Shown here piece by piece: positions 40,702-52,863 of a DNA stretch of 64,000 nucleotides. Position 1 is the first letter of the stretch. Each line of letters begins with the position of its first letter. Origin of the DNA: Cyathus striatus (Eukaryota; Basidiomycota; Agaricomycetes; Agaricales; Nidulariaceae). Location of the stretch: the NCBI GenBank assembly GCA_025738555.1, contig JAOVFP010000001.1, positions 186,001-250,000 on the forward strand, written 5' to 3'. The notes beneath the pieces were generated by a model. The model saw nothing but the letters and a program-made list of their open reading frames with translations. It was not told where the DNA came from and searched no databases. The position numbers and the translations under genes were made by a program.

Positions 40702-43480
40702 TGTCATTTTATACTCTTGCAGCAAGCAACCTCATATCTATACAATGTGGTCGTGAATGTCGTAAAATTGTGGTTCCATTTTTGCTTACTTCGCGTATGC
40801 GTAGCCGATGTACGAAACATTAAAGTTCTTGAAACTTGTCATTTCCATGAATGGAAACCAGGAAAGCAGTTCAAAAAGGCTCATGTACCTAAAAGGACGG
40901 GACTAACTGTAGATCAGTGTCAGTGTGATGAATAACGAATGAAAGAAACAAGGATTTCCAGGGAACATACAAGAAAAAGCAGGGAATTTAGGAGAAGGGG
41001 GGATGGAGCAACGAAATGGGTGAGAAGGGTATAGGAGGTCGTATAAGTGAACAAAAGGAAAAGAGGAGCTGAAACTCCCAGGAACCCCATCGCTCGAACC
41101 CTCCTGGCTACATCCCAATCTCATCTTCACCAACGAGATCGTCGAAATTACCTGGCGACACAGGTTTGGAGCATAGAAACGAGACCTCGTATCTGAATCA
41201 AAGGGTTCTTAAGCGTTACTGGATCGATGCTGTGTCGGTGGCGTCGACGGTCGATAGGGGTGGAAAAGATAACAATAGCGCCGAAAAGGCTGCGAAGACG
41301 ATGAATGAAGCTGAAGAAAGGCACTGTGTCTATACTGGGTCTATCGCAATCGTGACGGCATATTTTTCTCTGCATAGTGGTACACGTTCTCAAAAGAGCC
41401 TCAGCATTACATTGACCACTTGTTACGCCACTGGTGCTGGTTAATCCTAGCTACTTACATATCATCTTGTGCACCCAGCGGGACGAGAGAACGGGTGCTC
41501 CGAGCCAAGGTCCACCAAGCTTTCGAGGGCGATCAAAGGGCATGTATACGTCAGAGTTCTTCGTAGGCATTATTGAATCCAACCGAGGCGCTGATAGTGG
41601 CGACGAAGGTAGGGGTAGCTATGGTGGTGGTACTAGTAATTACGATGGTAGTGGTGGCGAGAAAGGCGAGGAGGATGAAGAGTGAGACTTGAGTGTCATC
41701 TTCCACGTGATGCATTGGGGACATCGGTCTGCACAATTGACAAGTCGACAAGCCAATGCCGAGACCACCTCCAGCAAACGAGCTCCCTCAGCCATGGGCC
41801 CTGCGGACTCACCCCCACCACCGGGAACGCAATGAGGCACAAATCACTACCCCATTCCGACCCGTCGACCCCCAAGAATGACTCCAACACCGTATTACGA
41901 AGCTTTGCGTACTTTTAGGCGGTGGTACTTGGAGGGACGAGGAAGCAGAGCTGTCAAATGCTTGATCCTTCTAAGACATTGTTGGTTCATGTTGAGCGTT
42001 GAGGAGTTGTCGATGGCGAGGAGGGCAAGGAGGGCCCGGGGGAGATGAAGATGGTAGTGTTGTGGATTCTGCAGGGCGGTGGTGGTGATGAAGAGGTGAA
42101 TGACACGTAGCTTTTAGTAAGGTTAGCATAAACCCCAACTTTCGAATCTCCAGCGATACGATAGATAGCTGCTCCCCCGCAGCAGGTGTCTGGGATATCA
42201 CGTCTGCGTTATCAGGTTCGACACTTCGTGATGCGCCTGTGGCTGCGATCTGCATTAGCATTAGCTGTATCGATGATATTAGTGAATTTCCTATTCACCT
42301 GGTATCGTTGTGCATGAAAATTGCCTTATCCAAACGAGTTCCCCTCCCAAACATCACTGAGCACCCACTTCCGATCGACTAGCCGTACCCCACCAGCTTC
42401 GACTTCAAACATCACATATCGCCCAATGCCTAACCACGACCTATAAGCTTTAAGCCAAACGCTGTTAGCAACTTCGTATGCATCCCCAAGGGCTGGTAAA
42501 GCGTAACTGTCATCTCTGTAGGCATCTATGACTGAGGTCTGAACGCGTTAGTGGTCTCGACGATACGAATGGAGGGTCTTATTCACCCAGTATCGTTGTG
42601 CACCGAAGCTTCCTCACGAAATCCAGATCCCACAACCCTCCCCAACTACAAATGAACACCAGCCTTCGATGGACCACCCCCGACTATCCGGTGCCAGCAC
42701 TATCGGTCGACCACTTCGAAGCCCATCAGCACCCCGAGTACCTAAGAGGAACATTGGCAATAATCTTGATCAGTGCCTCCAATTTCAAAGGAGTAAGTAG
42801 ACCAGCGGCCAATGCCTAACCACGAACACAGGGCCAGCTTTGTGTCGAAGACGGTCGTATTGAGCCCCCAAGGGCTCCTGGGCGTGAAGCTTCGATGGGG
42901 ATTATGAGGTGGCCGCCCCAATACCGAGCTCCCAGTCCTACTTTCGAACGAACCCCTGCTTTCCCATATCTACCGACCACCAGCAATCCCCACACCCTCC
43001 ATCGACAATATACCTCCAACACAGAACGCGGACAGCTGGATTGGATATGGAGAGGGATAAGAATGAAAGTCTCCATCTTCTCGTCTTCACGCGTTTGAAA
43101 AGTTGAAGTGCCGGGAGCCCACTCGAGCCTCGAACTATCCTACTCATAAACCTTCTGGGTCTGGGATGACTTTGTGAGTTTCTGTATGTTATTTCATGTT
43201 AGTAATTACGCAAAAATGGTTAAAGGGGAAGAAAAATACCTCAAATAGCAGCAAAATTCATCGAAATATGGGAATGGAACTTGGGAATGAGCTTGAAACT
43301 TCCCGGAAACAACGAGCATCGGATGATTGGTCCGTGCGCATATCAACATGTCACGTGCACGTGCATGTTACATTTACAATCTATGACATCATCGATGATC
43401 GAAACAAGCCCTACTTCATCGTACTCAACCCGCGTCCTACGTTCACGGACAAAAGACGCACATAGATGTAACATAGATAT
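40702..43480. other. Segmental duplication, copy 2, upstream of hydrophobin 2
   Basis: Related to 13430-15650 and 54300-56150. Landmarks: AAGTGAACA(A/G)AAGGAAAA near 41045, GGCGGTGGTACTTGG (41920), a TTCACCTGGTATCGTTGTGC block at 42294 and again as a local duplicate at 42584, GGGCTCCTGGGCGTGAAGCT (42872), and CCGGGAGCCCACTCGAGCCT (43112). The CACGTG module follows at 43320-43395. Frames, including a Gly-rich one at 41434-41685, are not conserved between copies. No gene called. Confidence 0.55.
43320..43395 (+). promoter_or_regulatory. CACGTG module upstream of hydrophobin 2
   Basis: The best-preserved of four copies of a module: GATGATTGGTCCGTGCGCAT, ATCAACATGTCACGTGCACG and TGCATGTTACA. Other copies lie at 4400-4460, 15555-15640 and 56110-56150, all on this strand. 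The centre is a near-palindrome around CACGTG, a typical bHLH site. Regulatory function is inference; it may simply mark a duplicated segment. Confidence 0.4.
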
Positions 43481-44234
43481 GACATAGGATGATAACAAGT
43501 ACCTGGGGGAACGCTAGGGAATCACACAACATAAATTGTTGATTCTCGCCATTTTCATTTTGAATTTGATTATAACGTCACTCTTGGTAAATAGCTTCAC
43601 TGCCTTCGTCGAATTTTTCCCTCCGCATGGTCCAATATATTTTTGTAATGGGTGACTCACAGAACTCCCAGCCTCTAGACATGAACAATCATGTTCCACG
43701 TGCGGGTGCTAGTATGTCTTCGAAATGTCTATTGACGTAGTGATCATGCGGACGATGTACGGCACCCACCGCATTAAAGGCGTTCATATTTTCTTCGAAT
43801 ACGTAGGTCCAACTTCAGGCTATTCATAGATCGACATACAAAAATCACCATTGCTTCGTTCAAGATGACTTCAGTACCCTGGTAACTCTGTTGTAATGGA
43901 AGAAACATCTACTGGTCAAACGAAATGAAGGTATAAACACGGACAGGCTTTCGATCTCTAAGTTCGAACGGTTTCAGCTATCATTTGCGCGGCGTTGTTG
44001 AACATGAATGATGTCGACGGAGGTTCTTTCTCCCTTGGAGCCCTATTGCTTGGCTTTCCAGTCATAGCAATACAATTCAGTATGCAGGATACTCCACTTC
44101 GACGTCGCACATATCAACACAAACAGAGTACCGAATTTACATGTACAAACATAACTCTTTGCTCACTGACTCAATATGGACGAAGATACTGCATACTACT
44201 ACCAAAAGTAGTCTCATTACATTCACGAAAACCC

Positions 44235-44241
44235 TATAAAG
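44235..44241 (+). promoter_or_regulatory. TATA box of hydrophobin 2
   Basis: TATAAAG 75 bp before the ATG, at the same place as in hydrophobin 1. Confidence 0.7.
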
Positions 44242-44315
44242 AACCCATACCAGCCACCTCATAATTCTCAGAACAACCCACAATCGTCGTTCACAACCAT
44301 CTAAAACTAGCAAAC

Positions 44316-44757
44316 ATGCAATTCAAACTATCCACAATCACCCTCGCTCTCGCAACTCTTGCTGTCGCCACGCCGACTCGTCGGACCGACACCCCCGCCA
44401 GCGATTGCAACACCGGTGACCTCCAGTGTTGCGATACCACCGGGACAGCTACCACACCGAGCATCGCGACCCTATTGACGCTTTTGGGCGTCGTTGTGCC
44501 CGATATCACTGCTTTGATTGGTGCTACTTGCTCGCCTATCTCTGCTGTTGGTTTAGGAGGCAATTCTTGGTATGACTTATTTTATGTGTGTGAAATCGAT
44601 GTCGTTAATAAAATGGTTTATAGCACTGCGCAGCCTGTATGTTGCAGCAATAATACATTCAGTAAGTTCTGCAATGGTATCAGTGTATACACATCTGACG
44701 ATTCATGTAGACGGTGTAATTGCCTTGGGATGCACTCCTGTCAATATCAACCTTTAA
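44316..44757 (+). CDS. Class I hydrophobin 2
   Basis: Exons 44316-44569, 44624-44661 and 44711-44757, the same lengths (254, 38, 47 nt) as hydrophobin 1. They encode 112 aa with a signal peptide (residues 1-19) and the same eight-cysteine spacing. Differences from copy 1 are conservative (for example SCTAQPVCCSNNTF versus SCTAQPVCCTDNSF; INL versus LNL at the end). Introns are 54 and 49 nt and have diverged more than the exons. It looks functional. It lies about 27 kb from copy 1 in the same orientation, with a duplicated upstream segment. Confidence 0.95.
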
Positions 44758-45029
44758 TTGGAGTGGCTATAGGACGACGGGTTAGGGATGTTTAGTACGG
44801 AATATGGTGTACTATGGCTACATACAAATGAGATATGTTGGAGAAAATTGTGTCATGAATATAAGTAGCATTCACTAGTTATCGGTCGTGTAAATGCAAA
44901 CTTCCTAGCTATATTTATTTTCTTTCCAAGCGGCTTTCCGATTTGATCTCTATAATCCAAGTCTATGATCATGGCTCGGGTTGGTTCGGGTTGGTTGATA
45001 ACTTTGAAGCAGGAGCAAGGGTGTTTCTT
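44758..45029. other. Hydrophobin 2 3' flank
   Basis: Partly similar to the flank of hydrophobin 1, including GGCTTTCCGATT and AAGTCTATGATCATGGCT near 44930-44980, which resemble the start of the compound element region (17606, 17825). No gene. Confidence 0.4.
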
Positions 45030-45232
45030 CTGTGGTTACTTCACCTTGTCTCCCTGATATACCGTTTCCTCAGCTAAAAATACTTGAACTTCATATATTT
45101 TGTATATTACCATATCGCATAGTCGAAGGCGTGATATCGATGCTACGAACGAGACTCTCGCCTACTACATCAAACACACTGCAGATTCAGGAGCTAATGG
45201 TGACTCTGGAAGACCAGAGAATCGGTTGAAAT
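45030..45232 (+). pseudogene. F-box protein C-terminal fragment
   Basis: The frame reads CLPDIPFPQLKILELHIFCI followed by VISMLRTRLSPTT, the leucine-rich tail and ML(K/R)(S/T)RL motif of the F-box copies at 40.4 and 47.6 kb. No F-box is present. An isolated 3' fragment just upstream of a TIR element. Confidence 0.6.
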
Positions 45233-45303
45233 TGGTTTATCTGTCCTCTGCATTTTTTTTTTTTTTTGAAATCCTTTATTTTATGTCGGTTATGGGGTAC
45301 CAT

Positions 45304-46356
45304 ACCCAGTCAAAAATCAGTCTAGGGCTGTTGAGCCGGATCGAGTGAGATAGAGCCAATCGGCTTTATCGAGGGACATCGAGTAAAAATAGCCAAGTCA
45401 CAAAATAAGTTCTTGGCGGCCTTACATATGCAAACTGTGAGATGCTTCGCTTTGACTTCGCTAAGAAAATTCTGAGCGTATCGAGGGATTTCTAGGCAAA
45501 ATGAGATTGTGAGATTGAAAACTTCAGTAGAAGGCATTCATTTCCCTTCTCCATCATTTACATATAATTGTGGCACTTACACACGACGTGTGGCAGACCC
45601 TTTTCTTTCCCTACCCCCAGCTTCTCGTACTTCTCATAAGTACTTACTTCTCTTTTCCAGCCCTCCCCTGCTTCATTTATCCGTTGGCAAGGCTACAACT
45701 CTATGCAACTTCAAAGGTACGTGTCTCCTCCTTTTATTGCGTCATCTCACAACGTAGAGCTAACCAGTTGGTAGTTACAGGTTACCGTGGTGGCGGCACG
45801 GCCTGCGGTTTCCCTCATCATGCGCCGCCACTCCCTCACTTCGACACTCAGCTTTCTTCAAACTCACATAGACATTCCATCTCGGAGGTTAGGACCACGG
45901 GCGTGCATCTAGTTTGGTATGTACTTAATTGATTGTCACCAAACTATCGCTAACTATGTGAAATCGTTGCTAGCCAGCTCACGCATAGAAAGACAGTACA
46001 AGCTGCTAGACGTAGTTGGTACAGTAGGTAGTATTAGACTAGTAGTTAGAAATATATGTGCCTATATAAATTCCAATATATGCTTTTTTAATATCTACAA
46101 ATTCATTGAAAGTGCTTCAACAACCAGAGATATAACTAGATTTTGACTACGTTAGCACTAGATGTTGCTATACCTGCCATTAAATTAGCATCTTGGCGAA
46201 TGAGACTTATTCTTGGCACTGGATTGGACTCGACATGCTTAGATATCACTCGTAAAAAATCGTTATATTCCAGATTTTCGTGGGATATCGAGTGATATCT
46301 AGTCTTCGATCTCACTGGATACCGCTTGAAATCCCTAGACCGATTTTTGACTGGGT
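45304..46356. mobile_element. TIR element with ACCAT target duplication
   Basis: 1053 bp. Inverted ends are ACCCAGTCAAAAATC(A/G)GTC followed by TAGGG. ACCAT flanks both sides (45299-45303, 46357-46361). The extra T next to the right copy makes 6 bp possible. The interior has CTAGATGTTGCTATACCTGCC and similar words but no transposase. A 15-T run lies just outside at 45253-45267. Superfamily not assigned. Confidence 0.65.
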
Positions 46357-46361
46357 ACCAT

Positions 46362-47321
46362 ATATCACGACACTGTAGCGTCTACTTGTGGAGTACAGTG
46401 TAGTAAGGAATGTATAGTAAAAGAGAGGTCAAAATCTAGCATAGATGTGTCCATCGGCTATATATAAAGAGATCCCCGGGATGTGGTACCAGGGCACGGC
46501 ACCAGGGGGAGGATAGTATCACAGGCATCTCGCGAGGAGCGCACACCGTGGTATGGTGTGGTGTTGGCACTTGGGCCAATGCGGTAACGCTGTAGTTGTC
46601 TGAGCTGGTGTTGTGTCATCCTTCCGTCCTCTGCATTAAAGATAGATATCGCTCACGAGAAGTCACTTTAGTTAGACTTGGCTAGGGAGGTTGGAGTAGA
46701 AGTCAAGTTAATATTTCATCAGTGGAATGTCAGATATTAGCGCTGATTTTATGTAATACATCTTGACGTACACCACATCTAAGCGCTCATGTGGCCACGC
46801 CATGTCGGAGTACTGACAAATACTTGCATACGCAGATCGATTGACAGTGCTCAATGGGGAGATCAGCTTTTAATCAGCTTAGTATGAAACAGTGTCGATA
46901 GGCTGTGGGCTGCTGTGGGAGGCTGTACGAAGTAAGTACATCATACAGTAGAGGCTGTGTTTCGCGAACCACTCGGACATAAATAGTCATGCATCATGAT
47001 TGCAGTCTGACGGTCAGAGGCCAGCACCCTTTTCCTGCTCATATACTATACCTTCTCCGGCAACAACGTCAAACGATAGATGGACTCACTGTGTAGTGTT
47101 CCTCTAGGGAGTCAGAGACAGGCATTGATCGTGTACGTTCAGGACTTACAGAACCCGCCTTAGATTGTTATTCATATACTATATGCGCATTATTAAGGGC
47201 CCCGAGGGAGATATGCCAGTCTTGTCGCAATCCCAGTGGTCCTAAATTTATTCTCTCCAATCTAAGAAGACCTTCATATACACATCGCAACAGTGCCATT
47301 CCAACTGGTGCGGATCGTGAC
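46362..47321. other. Intergenic region before the truncated F-box copy
   Basis: CpG-normal DNA. 47215-47290 is the F-box leader shared with 39100-39150. Nothing else recognised. Confidence 0.4.
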
Positions 47322-47740
47322 GTGGCAGAGTCAAATCTATCCTACGCGCAATCAGAGATATCCCACTTGGATAAGGAGATTAACCGACTTCAACAATCTT
47401 TGGAAACACTGAGGAATCGACGCGATGCACTACAGCATTTTGAATTACAGGAACAAAGTCTATTCTCTCCTATTCGAAAATTGCCTGCAGAATTGCTACG
47501 TCAGATATTTCTTCAACCTCACCTACACTCCAACCGCATTTCTATTTGTTACAACCCACATGAATTTATTCGAACGGCCACTCTCTAGATGGATACGCCA
47601 ATGCGGTCGAAGACCTGAAAGACATGCTGAAGTCTCGGCTCTCACCTGTTCATCCTGAACAATCAGAAACAGTGGACCCTGGCGCTGGCGGGAATTACGG
47701 GGGACCCATCCTCACGGTCGATACCTATTTAGACCATTAG
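47322..47740 (+). pseudogene. F-box protein gene with internal deletion
   Basis: The frame from the ATG at 47322 gives MAESNLSYAQSEISHLDKEI, the heptad-rich helix and FSPIRKLPAELLRQIFLQPH, the best-preserved F-box of the family here. After PHEFIRTATL a stop follows. Beyond it another frame resumes with GYANAVEDLKDMLKSRLSPV, the C-terminal end of the family. About 700 nt of leucine-rich coding are missing. A deletion derivative; the short F-box peptide could still be made. Confidence 0.75.
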
Positions 47741-48076
47741 TTATTATAAGTATTACGATAGCTGGTTAGTCAGTTAGGAGTATACGGCATGGCTACAAAG
47801 TCGATAGCACAGTGACATTTGCTGGTAGGATCTCCACTCATGTCCAGAATTGCAAGATGCACCAGATCTGAAGTAATTTAATAGTGCAAAGCATGTGTAA
47901 AGTGGCACTGGCTGCTGCTCAGCAAAAAGTGAATGCGAAAAACTAACAATTGTCTTTAAATGCAACATTCCAAAATATGATTATGTACATTTTAGCTTTG
48001 GAAAATGACTACTATGTAGTACAGATCGACGATACACCATTGAATCAGTATAAAAATATGAACACTCAATCCCAAT
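47741..48076. other. 3' flank of the truncated F-box copy
   Basis: 47870-48030 resembles the complement of 20830-20960 (F-box 3' flank). No gene. Confidence 0.4.
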
Positions 48077-48166
48077 TTCGGATGCGGGGAATCGAACCCC
48101 GAGCTGCCGCGATCCTGGTTCAGAGCCGTTGAGAGGCGGCAATGTTAGCCATTACACCATATCCGA
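48077..48166 (-). tRNA. tRNA-Glu (CTC) with an 18-nt intron
   Basis: On the minus strand the acceptor stem TCGGAT pairs with ATCCGA. The D arm is TGGTGTAATGGCTAACA, an A-box match, and the T arm GGGGTTCGATTCCCC is a B-box match. The anticodon stem GCCGC/GCGGC encloses the loop CTCTCAA, which gives anticodon CTC with U33. Eighteen bases starting after the first A of the loop's AA form an intron at the canonical 37/38 position. The mature length is 72 nt, without CCA as in eukaryotic nuclear genes. Confidence 0.9.
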
Positions 48167-48381
48167 GTCGTATGTTACTATGGGGTGGGCACCTGTTTTG
48201 CGGTCTGCTCATAGGGGGGATCTTGAGGACATCAAGTAGCTCAACTTATTAACTTCAAGAGAATCAATTGACTGTAATCATCAGGACTGGCGGCTTGAAT
48301 CGTATCATCATAATTTTCTAAACTTAACGCGAGTTGACAGTATGCCGCAAGTAGCAAGCAGTACGTTACTCAGACCACTGT

Positions 48382-50463
48382 CTATCCGAAATACAAAATA
48401 TCGAAAGTCTTAACCTCCCTCGAATCCTACCAGCCAATCGAAATCAGAAATCCACACGTCCAAAAGCTATAGTCAAAGGACAAACGAACCTTCAATCCAA
48501 TAATTCTCTCCTCATCAACCAACACCGCCTTATAATCGAACACCTCTTTCGAAGTCGTAAGGATATAAGGTAGACACGAAACCACAGGCTCCAAAAACGC
48601 GCTCTCGGAATCCGAATCGCCAGGAGTGATTGTACTAGGATGTATAACGAGCTCCCAATCTCGTAAGCTCCGTTCATCGATAGAATTGTGAGAGATCGCA
48701 TCGCGAACTCTCCCCTTTCCAAAGTCTAATACCTCGATATGCCGACCACCAGAGACAGAGACCGGAGGTGTAAGACGGACATAACGAGTCCCGCTAGTGG
48801 TTGTTATATACTCGGATATTTCTTGTGCGTAGGTGAACCATCGGGTTATGTTAGGACCCCAAGTTGACCAATGTACTGTGAATTCGTCAGGGTTGGGGTG
48901 GGTTTCGTTGGAGGATGACATCGATAGACCGTTGTCTATTATGTAGTTGTGTTCTACTGCTGAACTGGTTCGGTTGTTCATAGACGTTGGGGTGGCTGAG
49001 AGGGAGGGCGATAATGTTGGAGTAGATTGTGAACTCTCTGGATCAGATACCTCAAGAACCAATTCGACTTTCTGTCCCCCTTCACCCTCGGAATCATTCC
49101 CAACCCAATTTAAAACAGAAAAAACACCCCACTCCAATACCTCCTCCCTCTGAACCGGCTCCTTAGAACCACGCATAAAAGCCTCTAGGGAAGGCAAAAC
49201 GAGCCCAAGAAGCATATCCCGATGTACCACAAAAGCGAAACTCTCGAACGGCCGTTGGTCGAGTACGTAGCAGGTGTCGATCGTAAAGAGAATAAGGGCG
49301 TATTGCACGCGGTTTCTGAAGGGGAGACTGTATGATGAGGTTGTAAGAGGGGAAGGAGAGGAACAAAGAGGGGATGAGGGATCGTGTGGACTAGGTTCTC
49401 CGCGGGCTATGAAAGTGGATACTTCGATGCTATCGTTTAATTGTGGGAGGAAGAGGGTTTTGAGTGGCTGCAGGGGGAGATTTTCATCGGTGAGAGAAGT
49501 GGAAGAGGGAGGGACGTAGTAAGCGTCCAAGCTGAATTTATTGGGGTTCGGAAGGATGAATATGTCGTGTCGGAGGAATACGGCGCCAATGTTTGATACA
49601 TGTGTCGGTTTCTACATCATACATCAGATATATAATTGAAAAAAGAAAGAAGAGACGTGCGAATTTGAGGAGGCCAGACTTCCAGTTGTACACGTACATC
49701 AGTGGGCGGTGGTCCAGCGATTGAGGGTAATCGATACATAGAATAAGTGTGTCACCACTAATGTCGATCGTAATGCTCGGTGCGCCTTGATCAATTTCTA
49801 CATTGCATACATGGATGATGGGTTCGAGAGCGTGGGGGTGTGGTTGGTTGGAAGGCAAATGGAGGAGGTGGATGTCGAGGCCTGGTGGGAAGTGTGTTGT
49901 GCTCGTTCTGCTGTTGCAGTTAAGCTATTGGGAAGTTGGGGAGGGATAATGGAAGAGCGGGCTTACTAGCATAGTAGAGCCATTAAATCGTTCTCGTCGA
50001 TCGACAAGCCGAAGTCAGCTACCAGCTTCCCCACCGATATCATTTTCCATAGAACTTCTTCCTCCTGAAGACGGGGTAGAGAAGCATATTGAATAGCATG
50101 AGTCCCATCCCGACGAGTCCCACTACCAAGAAAATATGCTGTACGAGTAAGATCGTAGATCTCCGTAGACGGGAGTGTTACTTCTATATTGCGAATGAAC
50201 TTGTAGCTGAAAGAGTTCCATGCACGTTCACGGTCTTGGAGTAATGAGAGACGTTTTGATATGGGGACGCGGTCGTGGGGAAAGTCTTCGACTCCTGCTT
50301 TGTCTTTTGCGAGAGCGTATTGGAGTCGGGGAGTGCTTGTGATTGTGTGGTGGAGGAAGTGGGATGTCAGTGTGCATGCAAGTAGGGAGCGCGTCCGGAG
50401 GTGAGCGAGGATGTGGATGATAAGTTCGAGTGGGAGCGTTGTGAGGGTCGGTTTTGGAGGCAT
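48382..50463 (-). CDS. F-box protein, apparently intact
   Basis: Starts at the ATG at 50461-50463 (MPPKPTLTTLPLELIIHILA). Residues about 8-50 are an F-box, LPLELIIHILAHLRTRSLLA followed by a TSHFLHH-like segment, so an SCF adaptor is likely. Exon 1 ends ...LMALLCY at about 49969. A 56-nt intron with donor GTAAGC joins RTSTTHFPPGLDIHLLHLPS. A second intron near 49640 is uncertain; the frame resumes with KPTHVSNIGAVFLRHDIF. The large third exon continues to GLK at about 48493. A final 63-nt intron gives the end VKTFDILYFG. The C-terminal half has the GRHIEVLDFGKGR and PGDSDSES segments that recur decayed at 14 kb. The last donor (GTTCGT) is weak, and without it the protein stops at 48427. Confidence 0.7.
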
Positions 50464-51511
50464 TGGGGAGAGGATGGGTAGGAGAAGAGGAAGACATGGC
50501 GAGCTTGGGGCTGGGTGGATGGATGGACCTACAGTTGTAAACCAAGTGCAAACATGGTTGAACGCGGATCGTCGTTCCGAACCTGTATGTGGTGATATTT
50601 GTCGATATGTGGCAGGATGGTGGTTCACAAACACAGCAGTGAAATCAGCGCTTCAGCCAAGCTTCTGCTGGTTTTTTTTCCAAGTTTTTCCAATCATATG
50701 TATATCATTTCACATGTACTCTGTCGTATAAACGCTACCCGTTCACATTTTATTATGTGCGGTGCGATTTTGACTTTCACTACTTACTCAGGTCATATTC
50801 CTGTGGTTCCGCAAGCTATTTCGCCGGTTATATATATGGACTCATTGTGCGAAGGCGCTTCCAGTTAATTTTTACTGTGGCTTGTAGCTTCCGAAAAATG
50901 TTATCACCAGTGTGGTTTTTGTTGAATATAGCGATTATAGCTAAACCATGAATGACTTATGTCAGCACCCACATTGAAGCTTGAATATCGAGTCTTACTG
51001 TTGTCTCTACCGTTTGGGATAACTTTATTGACTATATATATATTGGTTATATATGATATCTTAAAACTTCTTAGGACGTGATTTTAATACTATACCTAAC
51101 TAAGATGCATTACTATCACCCACATCAACACATTCCACTAGAATGGTCCGAACGGACATCGTATACGATCAAAACGGATGATGGTTTGTTGATTCCTCAT
51201 ATCTGTTTTCATCGAATAACTTAGTCTATCTATTCGCGTGGAGGCTCTGTTCTTTGATCTTTACGATGAATTACTATGGTCTCTGGCACAGGGATGCATA
51301 CCAACCGATCAGAGTGCTCAGAACCATTGCATCTCGCCCTATCTACGCACCTCAGAGTGTCCCGGAACTGCATAGCACCAACTCCTTGATCTGATCTGTA
51401 GTTTATGAGTTTTCGGATCCTTGTGGTATAAGGCATAACAGCATCACATTTGCATACTGTTGTACGACGTCTCCAGATCCTCTCTGAAAACATCAAAGCC
51501 GCCACAAAACT
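50464..51511. other. Intergenic
   Basis: Probable divergent promoter region between the F-box gene and the membrane-protein gene. No repeat or RNA recognised, and no frame with visible homology. Confidence 0.4.
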
Positions 51512-52788
51512 ATGGCGAAAATTTCTCTAACAAAGGCATACCTTCTTGCAGCTCACTGCGAGGTAAGCTTAGCTGGTAGGTAATGGAATTCACAGCAGTT
51601 AATTCCTTGATACCAGGCATTAGCATATGGTAATGCTTCAGTACTAGCTGCAATATAAGCCGTTACTAACTCTTAACACAGGTCTCTTCCTCTGCCTCTT
51701 TGGAGTGACACTGTACTTGAAATTCAATCCCACTTATAATAAGGGAAGAAAGGACAATCATACATCGGTAATTATATCTCTATGTCTTGGTGTCAGAAGC
51801 GATTGAATGATCAATACATTGAAGGTCATGATGAGCATTTCGGCCATTATGTTTTTTACTGCCACATGTCATCTTGCTATTAATTGTTATCGCCTTCTTC
51901 TAGGCTACGCTGATGAACGTCTCGCTCCCTCTAGACCAGCTGTATATCTTAGCAACCACAAGACTTGGCACTATACTCTAAAAGATATTCTTTTTTGGGC
52001 TCAACAAACTCTTGGTAGTGCTGCGGCGGTGAGTTCCAGTTTACATGCCTCTATTGTAATGTTTTAAATAAACTGTAGATATATCGTACATGGGTACTAT
52101 GGAGCTATGACTGGAAGGTGGTCGTTCTGCCAATTATATTACTTACAACGAATATAAGTATGCTCTTCTCGCATGTTATCCATGTTCTAGCAGTCGCATG
52201 CTTACATTTGTGAATAGTTACCGGCTCCCTCATTTCCGCCGCATATACTAAAGAAGTATTCAATGTTGTTGTGTCAAACAGGTTGATCACAACATACTAC
52301 TCAGTTGCCTTTGTTTTGAGTGTTATCACTGTTGGACTCATGAGCTACCGGATCTGGATTACACACAGAAATGCAGCCGATTATCATGCTGGGGAAGGAA
52401 CACTAATCTCAATTATGTGGATTTTGATAGAGTCTGCTGCTCTTCAGATAATAACGGAATTTATACTTTTGGTTCTTTCCTTCTTACAAGAAAACTCTCG
52501 ATATATTGTACTTGAATGGATTACACCAATTGTTGTATCTTCAGCTAGCAGCACAAATATTCATGCATTTTTTAACACTCAGTTTGGATGTAGGGTATCA
52601 CATTCAACTCAATTGCTGTCCACATGAAACTCCAGTCTCTCGGGGGGGCAGGAGAACAGATGAAGGATACAAATAACCCTGTTCAGACTATTGGAAGTAT
52701 ACCTCTGCATTGTAATAAAATAAATGACACCAAAGAAATTGAGGATGAATTATCAAGTTCAAGAAGGACATCTGAAAGTTCCATATGA
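51512..52788 (+). CDS. Multi-spanning membrane protein, basidiomycete family
   Basis: A spliced gene encoding an integral membrane protein of a type common in agaricomycetes; function unknown. The first ATG gives MAKISLTKAYLLAAHCE. Exons (ends approximate) cover 51512-51575, 51682-51767, 51823-52029, 52079-52155, 52217-52534 and 52594-52788, with 48-110 nt introns. Hydrophobic segments include LFLCLFGVTLYLKF, IMFFTATCHLAI, VVVLPIILLTTNI, YYSVAFVLSVITVGLMSYRI and IITEFILLVLSFL. Family-like motifs are IYRTWVLWSYDW and GLMSYRIWITHR, and IVGITFNSIAVHM near the end. The last splice acceptor (GATGTAG) was chosen because it restores the GI.FN motif. A charged tail follows (EIEDELSSSRRTSESSI). It looks intact. 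Confidence 0.7.
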
Positions 52789-52863
52789 CATATTGAGATG
52801 GTTCCTCATAGGCAAGTTTCAGGGGAGTGCTACATTCATTAATATGCACAATTACTCTATATT

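Noticed and set aside
41434..41685. Gly/Ser-rich 83-aa protein
   Set aside because: Low-complexity frame in a decayed duplicated segment; not conserved in the other copies.
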